The notes: generated by a model from the sequence alone, not told the origin. DNA of 64,000 nucleotides from an uncultured Flavobacterium sp. (GCF_946478785.1 NZ_CAMLDD010000009.1:62001-126000), one strand, 5' to 3'. Positions 37,336 to 46,242 are shown, counted from the stretch's first letter. Translations and numbers: made by a program.

Positions 37336-39327
37336 TTATAGTAATTGTTCCTGCAATTTTTTAATATCGTCACGTAATTTAGCAGCTTGCAAAAAGTCTA
37401 ATTCTTTTGCCGCTTTTTCCATTGATTTACGTTTTTCGCGTATCATTTTCTCTAATTCAGGTTTTGATAAATAGGCTGTTTCGGGTTCTGCAGCTGCAGG
37501 CAAGGTGTGGCCTAATTCGTATTCTACCAATGGATTTTTGGTAAAAGCGCTTTCTATTTTTTTATTTAATGCCTGAGGTATTAAACCGTTTTCTGTATTG
37601 AAATTAATTTGTTTGGTTCTTCTGTAATTGGTTTCATCAATTGTTTTTTGCATACTGACTGTAATTTTATCAGCATACATAATTGCTTTTCCGTTTATAT
37701 TTCTGGCTGCACGACCAATAGTCTGAGTAAGAGATCTATGATTACGAAGAAAACCTTCCTTATCGGCATCTAAAATAGCCACTAAAGAAACTTCAGGTAA
37801 GTCAAGTCCTTCACGAAGCAGGTTTACTCCAATTAAGACGTCAAAAATTCCTTTTCGCAAATCCTGCATGATTTCAATACGCTCCAGGGTATCTACTTCT
37901 GAGTGAATATAACGACAACGAACACCTACTTTAGTTAAGTATTTAGCTAATTCCTCAGCCATTCTTTTGGTTAGTGTAGTAACTAACACCCTTTCATCCA
38001 ATTCACATCGAACCTGTATTTCTTCAATCAAATCATCAATTTGATTCAAGCTCGGTCTTACTTCAATAGTTGGATCCAATAAACCTGTGGGACGAATTAC
38101 CTGCTCCACTACAACGCCATCGGTTTTTTGCAATTCATAATCGGCAGGAGTTGCAGAAACATAAATTACCTGATTTTGCATGGCTTCGAATTCTTCAAAT
38201 TTCAAAGGCCGATTGTCCATTGCTGCAGGTAAACGGAAACCATATTCAACTAAATTTTCTTTACGGCTGCGATCACCTCCATACATGGCGTGTACCTGCG
38301 AAACGGTAACGTGACTTTCATCAACCACCATCAAATAATCGCTTGGGAAATAATCCAGCAAACAGAAAGGTCTCGTCCCGGCTTCTCTTCCGTCAAGGTA
38401 ACGCGAATAATTTTCGATTCCGGAACAATAACCCAATTCGCGAATCATTTCTAAATCGAAATTAGTACGCTCTTCCAGACGTTTGGCTTCCAGATGTTTT
38501 CCTATTTCCTTAAAATAATCAACTTGTTTTACCAAATCCTGCTGAATTTGCCAAATGGCACCTTGCAGGACATCCGGAGAAGTGACAAACATATTAGCCG
38601 GATAAATGGTCAGTTTTTTAAACTTCTCGATTACTTGTGAAGTCTTCGCATCAAAGGATTCTATTTCTTCAATTTCGTCTCCAAAAAAATGAATTCGGTA
38701 AGCATCGTCAGCATAACTTGGATATACTTCTACAATATCTCCTTTAATCCTGAAAGTTCCGGGATTAAAATCGGCTTCTGTTCTGGCGTATAAACTCTGA
38801 ACTAAACTGTGTAATAATTTAGTTCTTGAAATAACCTGATCCCGTTCAATAGCAATAACGTTTTTCTGGAATTCTACAGGATTTCCAATACCATACAAAC
38901 AAGAAACCGAAGCTACTACTAAAATATCCCGACGTCCTGAAAGCAATGAAGAAGTTGTACTTAAACGCATTTTCTCCAGCTCTTCATTGATAGACAAATC
39001 TTTTTCGATAAAAACGCCTGTTACCGGCATAAAAGCTTCCGGCTGATAATAATCGTAGTACGAAACAAAGTATTCTACGGCGTTGTTAGGAAAAAATTGC
39101 TTGAACTCTGAATATAACTGTGCAGCCAAAGTTTTGTTATGAGCTAAAACCAAAGTCGGTTTTTGTACTTCCTGAATAACATTGGCAACCGTAAATGTTT
39201 TACCTGAACCCGTAACACCCAATAAAGTTTGATATTTTTCGCCATCAACGATACCTTGCGCCAATTTTTGGATGGCCTGAGGCTGATCTCCTTTTGGACT
39301 ATATTCTGAAGAAACTTGAAAATTCAT
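37336..39327 (-). CDS. uvrB: Excinuclease ABC subunit B
   Basis: Damage-verification helicase of nucleotide excision repair, 663 residues. Walker A GVTGSGKT is at about 38-45, the beta-hairpin region follows at about 90-110 (VSYYDYYQPEAF), DESHV marks the Walker B box, and helicase motifs V and VI are seen in NLLREGLDLPEV and QTIGRAARN. The C-terminal UVR domain (EKMIREKRKSMEKAAKELDFLQAAKLRD) contacts UvrC. All parts are complete. It stands alone on the minus strand. Confidence 0.97.
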   Translation of the reverse strand: MNFQVSSEYSPKGDQPQAIQKLAQGIVDGEKYQTLLGVTGSGKTFTVANVIQEVQKPTLVLAHNKTLAAQLYSEFKQFFPNNAVEYFVSYYDYYQPEAFMPVTGVFIEKDLSINEELEKMRLSTTSSLLSGRRDILVVASVSCLYGIGNPVEFQKNVIAIERDQVISRTKLLHSLVQSLYARTEADFNPGTFRIKGDIVEVYPSYADDAYRIHFFGDEIEEIESFDAKTSQVIEKFKKLTIYPANMFVTSPDVLQGAIWQIQQDLVKQVDYFKEIGKHLEAKRLEERTNFDLEMIRELGYCSGIENYSRYLDGREAGTRPFCLLDYFPSDYLMVVDESHVTVSQVHAMYGGDRSRKENLVEYGFRLPAAMDNRPLKFEEFEAMQNQVIYVSATPADYELQKTDGVVVEQVIRPTGLLDPTIEVRPSLNQIDDLIEEIQVRCELDERVLVTTLTKRMAEELAKYLTKVGVRCRYIHSEVDTLERIEIMQDLRKGIFDVLIGVNLLREGLDLPEVSLVAILDADKEGFLRNHRSLTQTIGRAARNINGKAIMYADKITVSMQKTIDETNYRRTKQINFNTENGLIPQALNKKIESAFTKNPLVEYELGHTLPAAAEPETAYLSKPELEKMIREKRKSMEKAAKELDFLQAAKLRDDIKKLQEQLL

Positions 39328-39375
39328 TTTTGACTGATGAAAAATTTAGTTTTGTAAAGATACAAAGTTTGCATT

Positions 39376-40314
39376 CTATTCTAGAAAATTAACAATGGCA
39401 TCGTTTACGATTTTTGTCTGATCAATACTTAAAAAATGACCTGCATCTTTTATTATTTTAGTTTTGCTGTTTGGAAGAAACTCTTTTGCCTTTTCTACAC
39501 TGTCTTCGGAATTAATTACATCCTTGTCGCCAATTAGTACTAAAACCGGATTTTTTACAGACCGTAATTCTTCATTAGAGAAAGGAGTCATTTTTAGCAT
39601 GCTTGAATTTGATTTTGCATATTTATTAGCCAGATAGAATTGCCTCTTATAGACAGAATTGATTTTTTCCGGATGAGTAGAAAAGGTTTCCAGTGTTTTT
39701 CCGAATTTCTTTTCGCTTGGAAAAAGCTTCAAAAACAATGCATTCGATGTTTTTCCGACTTTATCAATAAATTTGAAAGTTTGTGCCGGACTTAACAATA
39801 CTATTTTATCAATAGAATTTTCTTTTTGAATAGCCAGCAATGTAGCAATCCAGCCTCCGCGGGAAGCTCCTACAATGTCAAATTTTCTTAATCTATAATG
39901 TTTAAAAATTTCATTGTACCAAATTACAATCTCTTCTGCAGAAAGTGGTTTAGCGGTTAAGTTCGATTTTCCGGGTTCCATCAAAAAATCGATGGCGTAT
40001 ATTCGGTGGTTTTTGGCTAAACTTTTAATATTCGGGAACCACATAGTAGAGCTTGCATCCATTCCGTGAAGCAAAACCAGAGCTTTTCCGTTTTTTGGAC
40101 CTGCTGTAATGATATGAGCTGTTCCGAAACTGGTTTTAATATTTTCTTCGGTATAAGGAATATCCCAGAGTTTTAAAGCTTTATCATAGGAATTTATATA
40201 GGATTGTTTTTCTTTTTTGGTCTGAAAAACATAATCATCGAATTTTGCTTTTTTAGAAGATGCACATCCAAAAAGCAAAAAGAAAAGCATAAATTTAAGT
40301 AGTATTCTTATCAT
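39376..40314 (-). CDS. Alpha/beta-hydrolase lipoprotein
   Basis: Envelope-anchored hydrolase of 312 residues with lipobox Cys17 (LFGC). The oxyanion region LVLLHGMDASSTMWFPN and the nucleophile elbow GASRGG (Ser about 150) are clear, with Asp in LVLIGDKDVI and His in DAGHFLSID completing the triad. The elbow has Arg where GxSxG members often have Met or Leu. Substrate unknown. It lies 48 bases after the uvrB start on the same strand and might be read before uvrB on one transcript. Confidence 0.85.
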   Translation of the reverse strand: MIRILLKFMLFFLLFGCASSKKAKFDDYVFQTKKEKQSYINSYDKALKLWDIPYTEENIKTSFGTAHIITAGPKNGKALVLLHGMDASSTMWFPNIKSLAKNHRIYAIDFLMEPGKSNLTAKPLSAEEIVIWYNEIFKHYRLRKFDIVGASRGGWIATLLAIQKENSIDKIVLLSPAQTFKFIDKVGKTSNALFLKLFPSEKKFGKTLETFSTHPEKINSVYKRQFYLANKYAKSNSSMLKMTPFSNEELRSVKNPVLVLIGDKDVINSEDSVEKAKEFLPNSKTKIIKDAGHFLSIDQTKIVNDAIVNFLE

Positions 40315-40404
40315 GATAGTGAATTCAATTTACCTGTAAAGATACTTTGAATTGCATGAGGCATCCTATCAGAATTTTGGTTTAAACTATCATAATTATA
40401 AGCT

Positions 40405-40635
40405 TTATGATTTTTTTACTGTGAGATGATAAATCTGTACAAATGCCAAAATAGCATTCGGGATAATAACGGGCAGCAGCCATTGATTAATATCTCTGAA
40501 ATCATTTAAGAAAATTCCGTAAATCACAAAGCAGATACATCCAAAAAGATTAATAAGCCGTATTGTTCTGAGATCCTTTAGCAAAAAACCTCCTACTATA
40601 AAAACTGATGCGAGATAACCTATATATTCTGCCAT
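40405..40635 (-). CDS. YgjV-like small inner-membrane protein
   Basis: Membrane protein of 76 residues with three hydrophobic helices (about 4-19, 26-43, 50-70). The pattern GYLASVFIVGGFLLKDLRTIRLINLFGCICFVIYG, with a charged DLRTIRLIN turn, is that of YgjV-type or SemiSWEET-like half-transporter proteins, which may dimerise. No substrate can be inferred. It is separated from its neighbours by about 80-90 bases on each side. Confidence 0.72.
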   Translation of the reverse strand: MAEYIGYLASVFIVGGFLLKDLRTIRLINLFGCICFVIYGIFLNDFRDINQWLLPVIIPNAILAFVQIYHLTVKKS

Positions 40636-40715
40636 AGCTTTGATACTAAATTGTTTATATTAAAAGTACCAAAAGCATATAATAAAATCAAATTTTAATA
40701 ATGAAAATCAAGGTT

Positions 40716-41666
40716 TTAAATCTTCCACGATTTTTGCTGCGCTTCACTTAAAAAAGTCCAGGCTACAATTCGACTTGTCTTTTGGCCCTGAGCCATATCA
40801 ATTGTTTTTATCGAAGCAGCATTTACTTTGTTTAGTGTTTTGTAAATGCTTGAAAGATTATCTCTTTTAGAAACCAAAGTAGTAAACCATTGACACTGCA
40901 TGGCATATTTGGCGCTTTCGTAAATCATTTGGGTTATAAAGCCAATTTCGCCGCCATCGCACCATAATTCGGCATTATGGCCTCCGAAATTTAAAACCGG
41001 ATTTGTTATTTTCTTTTCCTTTGGATTTAAATTTGAAACTTTTCGAACCGTGCTTTGGTTCGCATCCTGAGCAGAGGAGTGAAAAGGAGGATTACACATT
41101 GTGAAAGTAAAGCGGTCTTCGGGAGTAATGATATTTTTAAAGATAAAACGGGACTCAGTTTGCTGCTGTAAACTGATTGCATCAATTAATTTTGGATTTT
41201 CTTCAATAATTTTTGCGCAGTTTTCAATTGCCTTTTCATCGATATCGGTACCTACAAAGCTCCAATCGTAAATAGCATTTCCTAGAATTGGATAAATACA
41301 GTTGGCTCCGGTTCCTATGTCTAAGCCTAAAACAGATGAGCCTTGAGGAATCATCCCGTTGTTGGTTTCAGCCAATAAATCGGCTAAATAGTGAATATAA
41401 TCTGTTCTTCCCGGAATGGGCGGACAAAGATAATTTTTAGGAATATCCCAATTCTTGATATCATAATAAGTCTGTAATAAAGCTTTATTCAGCAATTTTA
41501 CAGCATCAGGATTACTGAAATCAATTGTTTCAATTCCGTGAATATTTATGGCAACATGCGCTTTTAACTCAGGACAATTTGAAATGAGAAGTTCGAAATC
41601 GTAACGTGAACGATGAAGATTTCGTGAATGTAAATTGTTTTTCTCTGAATTGTCTGTTGCTTTCAT
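40716..41666 (-). CDS. rlmF: 23S rRNA (adenine(1618)-N6)-methyltransferase
   Basis: SAM-dependent enzyme of 316 residues that methylates A1618 of 23S rRNA. Motifs are HSRNLHRSRYDFELL near the start, PPIPGRTDYIHYLADLL, the SAM-binding VLGLDIGTGANCIYP and the catalytic NPPF of N6-adenine methylases in TMCNPPFHSS. The start at 41666 (MKATDN) is chosen over a TTG at 41684 because the -7 promoter element TACCTTTG (41682-41689) overlaps the latter. It is a single-gene unit. Confidence 0.93.
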   Translation of the reverse strand: MKATDNSEKNNLHSRNLHRSRYDFELLISNCPELKAHVAINIHGIETIDFSNPDAVKLLNKALLQTYYDIKNWDIPKNYLCPPIPGRTDYIHYLADLLAETNNGMIPQGSSVLGLDIGTGANCIYPILGNAIYDWSFVGTDIDEKAIENCAKIIEENPKLIDAISLQQQTESRFIFKNIITPEDRFTFTMCNPPFHSSAQDANQSTVRKVSNLNPKEKKITNPVLNFGGHNAELWCDGGEIGFITQMIYESAKYAMQCQWFTTLVSKRDNLSSIYKTLNKVNAASIKTIDMAQGQKTSRIVAWTFLSEAQQKSWKI

Positions 41667-41681
41667 TTTGTGAATTTGGTG

Positions 41682-41689
41682 CAAAGGTA
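41682..41689 (-). promoter_or_regulatory. -7 promoter element TACCTTTG for rlmF
   Basis: TAnnTTTG on the minus strand 15 bases upstream of the rlmF ATG. It decides the start, because the alternative TTG lies inside it. Confidence 0.55.
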
Positions 41690-41825
41690 GTCATTAAGAT
41701 TTGATGAAAAGGGTAGCTTAACAAATACAAAATTTAGAGCTTCTGATGCTATGAGAAAAATTTTACAAAATATTGTTATTTTAGATTTCGATTATTTATT
41801 TTTGGCTGATCAAGTATAGATCTAT

Positions 41826-42018
41826 ATGAAAAAAATAACGCTTCTGATTATTATAATTTTCTGTTCATGCAGCAAACAGAAAACAGACCGAATACTTTGA
41901 CCAGATAGAAAAAAATGATATTGAACTGGCAAAACCTGTTGAAGGTGATTGGTTATATTCTCATAAAGAGAAAGGACAACTTCAATTAATAAAGAAGGAT
42001 ATTGCAGTTATTCAATAA
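41826..42018 (+). pseudogene. Lipoprotein gene fragment broken by a one-base frameshift
   Basis: ATG at 41826 encodes a lipoprotein signal peptide (MKKITLLIIIIFCSC, lipobox Cys15) and runs to a TGA at 41898. Shifting by one base at about 41888 gives EYFDQIEKNDIELAKPVEGDWLYSHKEKGQ and then a stop at 42018. The joined product (about 63 residues) looks like the N-terminal part of a longer lipoprotein. The GDWLYSHKEKGQ segment reminds me of envelope proteins of the archaemetzincin-like group in this phylum, which I cannot verify. It is probably a decayed, truncated gene. Confidence 0.6.
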
Positions 42019-42089
42019 AATACTTTTAGAGTAACGATCCTAAACTATTTGTTTTTATTATATTTAAAAATCAACAGTTTGTAATTAAA

Positions 42090-42623
42090 ATGTCAATAAA
42101 AAAAATAAAAATCTTCGCCATCACAGGAAGTACGAGAAAGAATTCGAGCAATTTTAAAATTCTGAAATTTATTTCTGAGAAAATAAACAATCGGTTTGAA
42201 ATTGAAATATTTGAAGATTTAGAAGCGATTCCACATTTTAATCCGGATTTGGATAATGAGTTTCCTCCGGAAAAAGTTATTTCTTTAAGGAGTAAAATAA
42301 TTCAGGCAGACGGAATATTAATATGTACTCCTGAATATGTTTTTAGTTTGCCGGGAAGCCTGAAAAATGCTCTTGAATGGTGTGTTTCAACAACAATCTT
42401 TTCAAATAAAAAGGTCGGATTAATAACAGCATCTGCTTCTGGCGAAATGGCGCATGAACAGCTTTTGCTAATAATGAAAACATTAGAGGCTAAATTCGTA
42501 AATGATAGCCAGCTTTTAATACAAGGGGTTCGTGGTAAAATTGATGAAACAGGTAAAATTGTGAATTTACAAACTTTAGAAGAACTTGAGCTTTTTATAA
42601 AAGATTTTGAGAATCAATTTTAA
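42090..42623 (+). CDS. NAD(P)H-dependent FMN reductase
   Basis: Flavodoxin-fold oxidoreductase of 177 residues, expected to reduce FMN, quinones or azo compounds with NAD(P)H. The FMN phosphate loop GSTRKNSSNFKIL (about 13-25) and the isoalloxazine-side segment TPEYVFSLPGSLKNALEW (about 90-107) are those of the SsuE/ChrR-type family. The length is typical. The cupin gene downstream has its own promoter. It is probably cytosolic and detoxifying; the natural substrate is unknown. Confidence 0.88.
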   Translation: MSIKKIKIFAITGSTRKNSSNFKILKFISEKINNRFEIEIFEDLEAIPHFNPDLDNEFPPEKVISLRSKIIQADGILICTPEYVFSLPGSLKNALEWCVSTTIFSNKKVGLITASASGEMAHEQLLLIMKTLEAKFVNDSQLLIQGVRGKIDETGKIVNLQTLEELELFIKDFENQF

Positions 42624-42673
42624 AAGTGAATAAAGCAAAATTATAGGACAATGAAAAACTCATCGAAATACTT

Positions 42674-42681
42674 TATTTTTG
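42674..42681 (+). promoter_or_regulatory. -7 promoter element TATTTTTG
   Basis: TAnnTTTG element 20 bases before the cupin gene ATG. Confidence 0.55.
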
Positions 42682-42700
42682 CCTAATAAACAAAATAAAT

Positions 42701-43048
42701 ATGGAAGGTTCTATTGCAAGTAAAGAGTTTCTTTTTGGAGATGAAATTCAATGGGAAATAGTTGGAGAAGGTGTAAAACGTAAAATTTTGGCTTTTGATA
42801 ATCGTGTTATGCTGGTAAATGTATATTTTGAAACAGGAGCTATTGGTGCTTTGCACGAACACTATCATACCCAGGTCACTTATGTAGCAAAAGGAAAGTT
42901 TGATGTTACGATAAACGGCGTTACAAAAATGCTGAAAGAAGGAGACAGCTTTTATATTCCTCCTCATGCAATTCACGGCGTTTTATGTGTAGAAGAAGGA
43001 ATGCTGACGGACGTTTTCAGTCCAATGAGGGAAGATTTTATGAAATAA
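42701..43048 (+). CDS. Cupin-domain protein
   Basis: Small beta-barrel protein of 115 residues. Cupin motif 1 is seen in GALHEHYHTQVTYVAKGKF (His-x-His plus Gln/Glu-type ligand) and motif 2 in DSFYIPPHAIHGV (metal His). It therefore should bind one divalent metal. Cupins of this size act as dioxygenases, isomerases or sensors; nothing here fixes the role. It lies between a flavin reductase and an MFS exporter, each with its own promoter. Confidence 0.88.
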   Translation: MEGSIASKEFLFGDEIQWEIVGEGVKRKILAFDNRVMLVNVYFETGAIGALHEHYHTQVTYVAKGKFDVTINGVTKMLKEGDSFYIPPHAIHGVLCVEEGMLTDVFSPMREDFMK

Positions 43049-43078
43049 TAATTTATAAATCAATATAATTTTAAAATG

Positions 43079-43147
43079 CCAATCTAATCTTAACCTGAAC
43101 ATTCAAAAATTATAGATTTTTTAAAGTTCGCATAAAGATTAGATTGG
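43079..43147. promoter_or_regulatory. 13-bp inverted repeat flanking the MFS promoter region
   Basis: CCAATCTAATCTT (43079-43091) and AAGATTAGATTGG (43135-43147) are perfect inverted copies 43 bases apart. The right copy abuts the -7 element, so it is a candidate operator pair. It could instead form a long-loop hairpin terminating the cupin gene, but no T run follows directly. Confidence 0.55.
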
Positions 43148-43155
43148 TATTTTTG
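43148..43155 (+). promoter_or_regulatory. -7 promoter element TATTTTTG
   Basis: TAnnTTTG element ending only 4 bases before the MFS ATG. Transcription would begin at or next to the start codon, giving a leaderless or almost leaderless mRNA. Confidence 0.5.
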
Positions 43156-43159
43156 CAAT

Positions 43160-44341
43160 ATGAATTTATCCAAAACGAATGTCTTGTTTATGGCAGCCTG
43201 CACTGGACTCATAGTTGCAAATCTGTATTACTGCCAGCCTTTAATTGTTTTAATTGCCAACGAATTTAAAATTCCCGAAGCCAATGCAGGAACAATAACC
43301 TATCTAACACAAGCAGGTTATGCCATAGGTTTATTTTTTATGGTTCCTTTAGGAGATAAAATCGAACGAAAAAAACAAATCCTAATGACCACTTTTGCTT
43401 CCGTAATTGCATTAATAATTGCAGCTACGGCAAAAAGTTTCCTTATATTACAAATTGCCTCACTGCTTATCGGAATCACTTCAATAGTTCCTCAGCTTAT
43501 TTTGCCTTTGGCGGCTTCTTTAAGTTCTGCCGAACAACGAGGAAAAGTCATCGGAACAATTATGAGCGGCTTATTGGTTGGTATTTTGCTTTCAAGAACT
43601 TTAAGCGGATTTATTGGTCAGGTTCTAGGCTGGAGATCCATGTTTTACATCGCTGCCGGAATTTGTCTTTTGATCTTTTTTGTAATTCAGAATAAATTCC
43701 CAGTCAATAAACCTCAATTTCAAGGTTCTTATGGACAATTAATTAAATCTCTTTTCACACTTATAAAAACACAGCCTGTCTTACGTGAAGCGACCTTAAT
43801 CAATGTTTTTAGTTTTGCTCAGTTTGGAGCTTTCTGGACAACAATGGTTTTATTGCTTTCAGGAGAACCGTTTTATTTTAACAGCGCAACAATTGGTTTG
43901 TTTGGAATTGTTGGAGCTTCTGGAGCTTTGGCAGCGCCATTAGTTGGAAAAATGGGAGACAAAGGAGGTTCACGGGTAGCAGTTGGTTATGGTTGTTTGT
44001 TAATATTAATTAGCTTTTTTATTTTTTATTTTTCAGTAGAAAGCGTTATCGGAATTTCGATTGGAATTGTTTTTATTGACATCGGAATCCAGGGCGTTCA
44101 TATTTCAAATCAAACACGTGTTTATTCCTTGCTTCCGGAAGCCAGAAACAGATTAAATACGGTTTTTATGTCCTTTAGCTTTTTAGGAACAGCAGCCGGA
44201 TCAGCTTATGGATTGTTGTTATGGAAATTAGGCGGATGGCACGCTGTAACTATCGGATGTGTTGGCTTATCAATATTAGCATTAACAGTCTACGGGCTTA
44301 CCTATAAATCAAAATCTAAAAAAATAGAAAGCACAAATTGA
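43160..44341 (+). CDS. MFS transporter
   Basis: Inner-membrane exporter of 393 residues with about 12 hydrophobic helices. N-terminal LIVANLYYCQPLIVLIANEF is the typical first helix of the YnfM/YgaY-like MFS group, followed by the MFS motif VPLGDKIERKKQI at about 67-79 and GTIMSGLLVGILLSRTLSGF in helix 5. Substrate unknown. The promoter lies immediately against the start and beside a perfect inverted repeat, which points to regulation by a repressor encoded elsewhere. No regulator gene is adjacent. Confidence 0.9.
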   Translation: MNLSKTNVLFMAACTGLIVANLYYCQPLIVLIANEFKIPEANAGTITYLTQAGYAIGLFFMVPLGDKIERKKQILMTTFASVIALIIAATAKSFLILQIASLLIGITSIVPQLILPLAASLSSAEQRGKVIGTIMSGLLVGILLSRTLSGFIGQVLGWRSMFYIAAGICLLIFFVIQNKFPVNKPQFQGSYGQLIKSLFTLIKTQPVLREATLINVFSFAQFGAFWTTMVLLLSGEPFYFNSATIGLFGIVGASGALAAPLVGKMGDKGGSRVAVGYGCLLILISFFIFYFSVESVIGISIGIVFIDIGIQGVHISNQTRVYSLLPEARNRLNTVFMSFSFLGTAAGSAYGLLLWKLGGWHAVTIGCVGLSILALTVYGLTYKSKSKKIESTN

Positions 44342-44364
44342 TATAAAATTAATTTGTAAATTTG
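44338..44364 (+). promoter_or_regulatory. Promoter with -33 TTG and -7 TAAATTTG
   Basis: TTG at 44338-44340 and TAAATTTG at 44357-44364, 16 bases apart, close to the Flavobacterium consensus. It lies 23 bases before the peptidyl-prolyl isomerase ATG. Confidence 0.6.
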
Positions 44365-44387
44365 CGTTCAAATAAAAAATAACAACA

Positions 44388-45320
44388 ATGGAAAACGGAA
44401 TATACGCTAAATTCAATACTAGTAAAGGTTCGATTTTAGTAAAATTAGCACATGAGTTAGCACCAGGAACTGTAGGTAATTTTGTAGCTCTTGCAGAAGG
44501 AAATATGGAGAATAAAGTAAAACCTCAGGGACAAAAATTCTATGACGGTTTAACTTTTCACAGAGTTATTCCTGATTTCATGATTCAGGGTGGTTGTCCA
44601 AAAGGAACCGGAACAGGAGATCCTGGCTACAAATTTGATGACGAATTTCACCCAAGTTTAAAACACGACCGTCCGGGAGTTTTGGCAATGGCAAATTCAG
44701 GACCTGCAAGTAACGGTTCTCAATTTTACATTACACACGTTCCAACTTCATGGTTAGACAACAAACATACTGTTTTTGGTCATGTTATCGAGGGTCAGGA
44801 TGTAGTTGATGCTGTTGCTCAGGGAGATAATCTTGATGCAGTAGAAATCATCAGAGTTGGAGAAGAAGCTCAAAAATGGAATGCTATTGAAGCTTTTATC
44901 GCTTTAAAAGGGGCTCGTTTAAAAAGAGATGCAGCTTTAAAAGCAGAATCTGAAGCAAAAATGGAGCAATTAGCGGCTGGTTTTGATAAAACAGATAGCG
45001 GTTTACGTTATAAAATGATTCAAAAAGGGGACGGTAAAAAAGCAGAAGCAGGAAAAACAGTTTCTGTGCATTACGAAGGATCTTTAGAAAACGGAAAAGT
45101 TTTTGATTCCTCTTACCCAAGAAAAAAACCAATCGAATTTAGATTAGGTCAGGGGCAGGTTATTGAAGGATGGGACGAAGGTATTGCTTTATTACAAGTG
45201 GGTGACAAAGCCCGTTTTGTAATTCCATCTGATTTAGCTTACGGAGCAGCAGGAGCAGGAGGCGTTATTCCTCCACATGCAACTTTGATTTTTGACGTAG
45301 AATTAATGGATGTAAAATAA
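44388..45320 (+). CDS. Peptidyl-prolyl isomerase, cyclophilin-FKBP fusion
   Basis: Protein-folding enzyme of 310 residues carrying two unrelated isomerase domains. A cyclophilin domain spans about 1-165 (FHRVIPDFMIQGGCPKGTGTG, MANSGPASNGSQFYIT), a helical linker about 166-205, and an FKBP domain about 206-310 (VSVHYEGSLENGKVFDSSY, GQGQVIEGWDEG, IPSDLAYG, IPPHATLIFDVEL). No signal peptide is present, so it is cytosolic. Cyclophilin-FKBP fusions are known in Bacteroidota and some protists. It has its own promoter and terminator. Confidence 0.93.
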   Translation: MENGIYAKFNTSKGSILVKLAHELAPGTVGNFVALAEGNMENKVKPQGQKFYDGLTFHRVIPDFMIQGGCPKGTGTGDPGYKFDDEFHPSLKHDRPGVLAMANSGPASNGSQFYITHVPTSWLDNKHTVFGHVIEGQDVVDAVAQGDNLDAVEIIRVGEEAQKWNAIEAFIALKGARLKRDAALKAESEAKMEQLAAGFDKTDSGLRYKMIQKGDGKKAEAGKTVSVHYEGSLENGKVFDSSYPRKKPIEFRLGQGQVIEGWDEGIALLQVGDKARFVIPSDLAYGAAGAGGVIPPHATLIFDVELMDVK

Positions 45321-45351
45321 AAATTATATACATTTATATTGATTAAAATAA

Positions 45352-45383
45352 TATCCCATTCGGTTACCGGGTGGGATTTTTTA
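45352..45383 (+). terminator. Rho-independent terminator
   Basis: Imperfect hairpin ATCCCA...CGG / CCG...TGGGAT followed by a T run, 31 bases after the isomerase stop. Confidence 0.82.
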
Positions 45384-45450
45384 TTATCAAAAACGAGATA
45401 AGAAATGGTTACAATTTTCAGATTATATGATTAGCTTTTTGTTTTAAATA

Positions 45451-45480
45451 AAAAAACACCTTCATCTCTGAGGTGTTTAA
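45451..45480 (-). terminator. Rho-independent terminator of the GreA/Rnk-like gene
   Basis: Read on the minus strand, AAACACCTcagagatgaAGGTGTTT followed by T residues, just after the stop at 45484. Confidence 0.85.
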
Positions 45481-45483
45481 AAA

Positions 45484-45879
45484 CTAGTAATTGGATACAA
45501 CGTTATTGTTTACTTCAATTATTTTTAATGTTTTTACTCCGGAAGGCAATTCCCAATCAACTTGATCGTTCTCCTTAAAGCCAATGATAGCAACGCTTAA
45601 TGGAGCTAAAATGGATATTTTTCTTTCTTTTACATCTGATAGAGAAGGTAAAACAATTTGAATTTTCATTTGCTTGTTTGCTTTAACATCTTCAATTGTT
45701 ACATGTGAGTTGATCCTAATAATCGAATTGTCAAGAAAACTTTCTTCGCTGATAATGGCACGGTCCAATTCTTGCGAAAGCTGTCCGATTTCCCTGGTGT
45801 TTGTCTCATTTTTACTTTTTAATATCAATTCACGTAAGAACTGATACTCTTTTTTACAGAAAACTGGCGTGGGTTTCAT
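45484..45879 (-). CDS. GreA/Rnk-like transcription elongation factor domain protein
   Basis: Protein of 131 residues. A helical N-terminal part (about 1-50, EYQFLRELILKSKNETNTREIGQLSQELDRA) is followed by a GreA/GreB C-terminal FKBP-like domain (about 55-131; IRINSHVTIEDV, ISILAPLSVAIIGFKENDQVDWELPSG). The long acidic coiled coil of true GreA is absent, so it resembles Rnk, which binds RNA polymerase without cleavage stimulation. That role is inferred from the family. Confidence 0.85.
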   Translation of the reverse strand: MKPTPVFCKKEYQFLRELILKSKNETNTREIGQLSQELDRAIISEESFLDNSIIRINSHVTIEDVKANKQMKIQIVLPSLSDVKERKISILAPLSVAIIGFKENDQVDWELPSGVKTLKIIEVNNNVVSNY

Positions 45880-46242
45880 ATCTTATTTATTTAATGTTTA
45901 TAAAAAGTTGAATTAAATTCCAGATTGCGATAATTCGCAAATTGAAATTTAAATGTGTGTTTAGAAATGTTGGCTGCGTTAATGTTTTTATTTGAAAAAA
46001 ATCTCAAATAGAAAAGACATATTTAAAATTGGTAAAAATCCTCCGCCTGAAAGAAGAAAATGAAATAGACGGAGGCCTAATTAATAAAGGCCTTATTATG
46101 CGAAATAATTACAGCCAAAATTGGTTTTCTCCTAAGGGAAAACAAAAATGCTGAAGCTATAAATAATAGGATGTAAACCATGGCTATAATAATGGCTATA
46201 ATAACAGAACAGTAAAGATATACAAATCAGATTAAATATTCT
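45880..46242. other. 363-base gap with small repeats, no gene
   Basis: No credible reading frame. It holds CCTCCGCC...GACGGAGG near 46039-46076, GGCCTAATTAATAAAGGCC near 46075-46093, and a direct repeat ATGGCTATAATA in tandem near 46180-46200. Confidence 0.45.
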
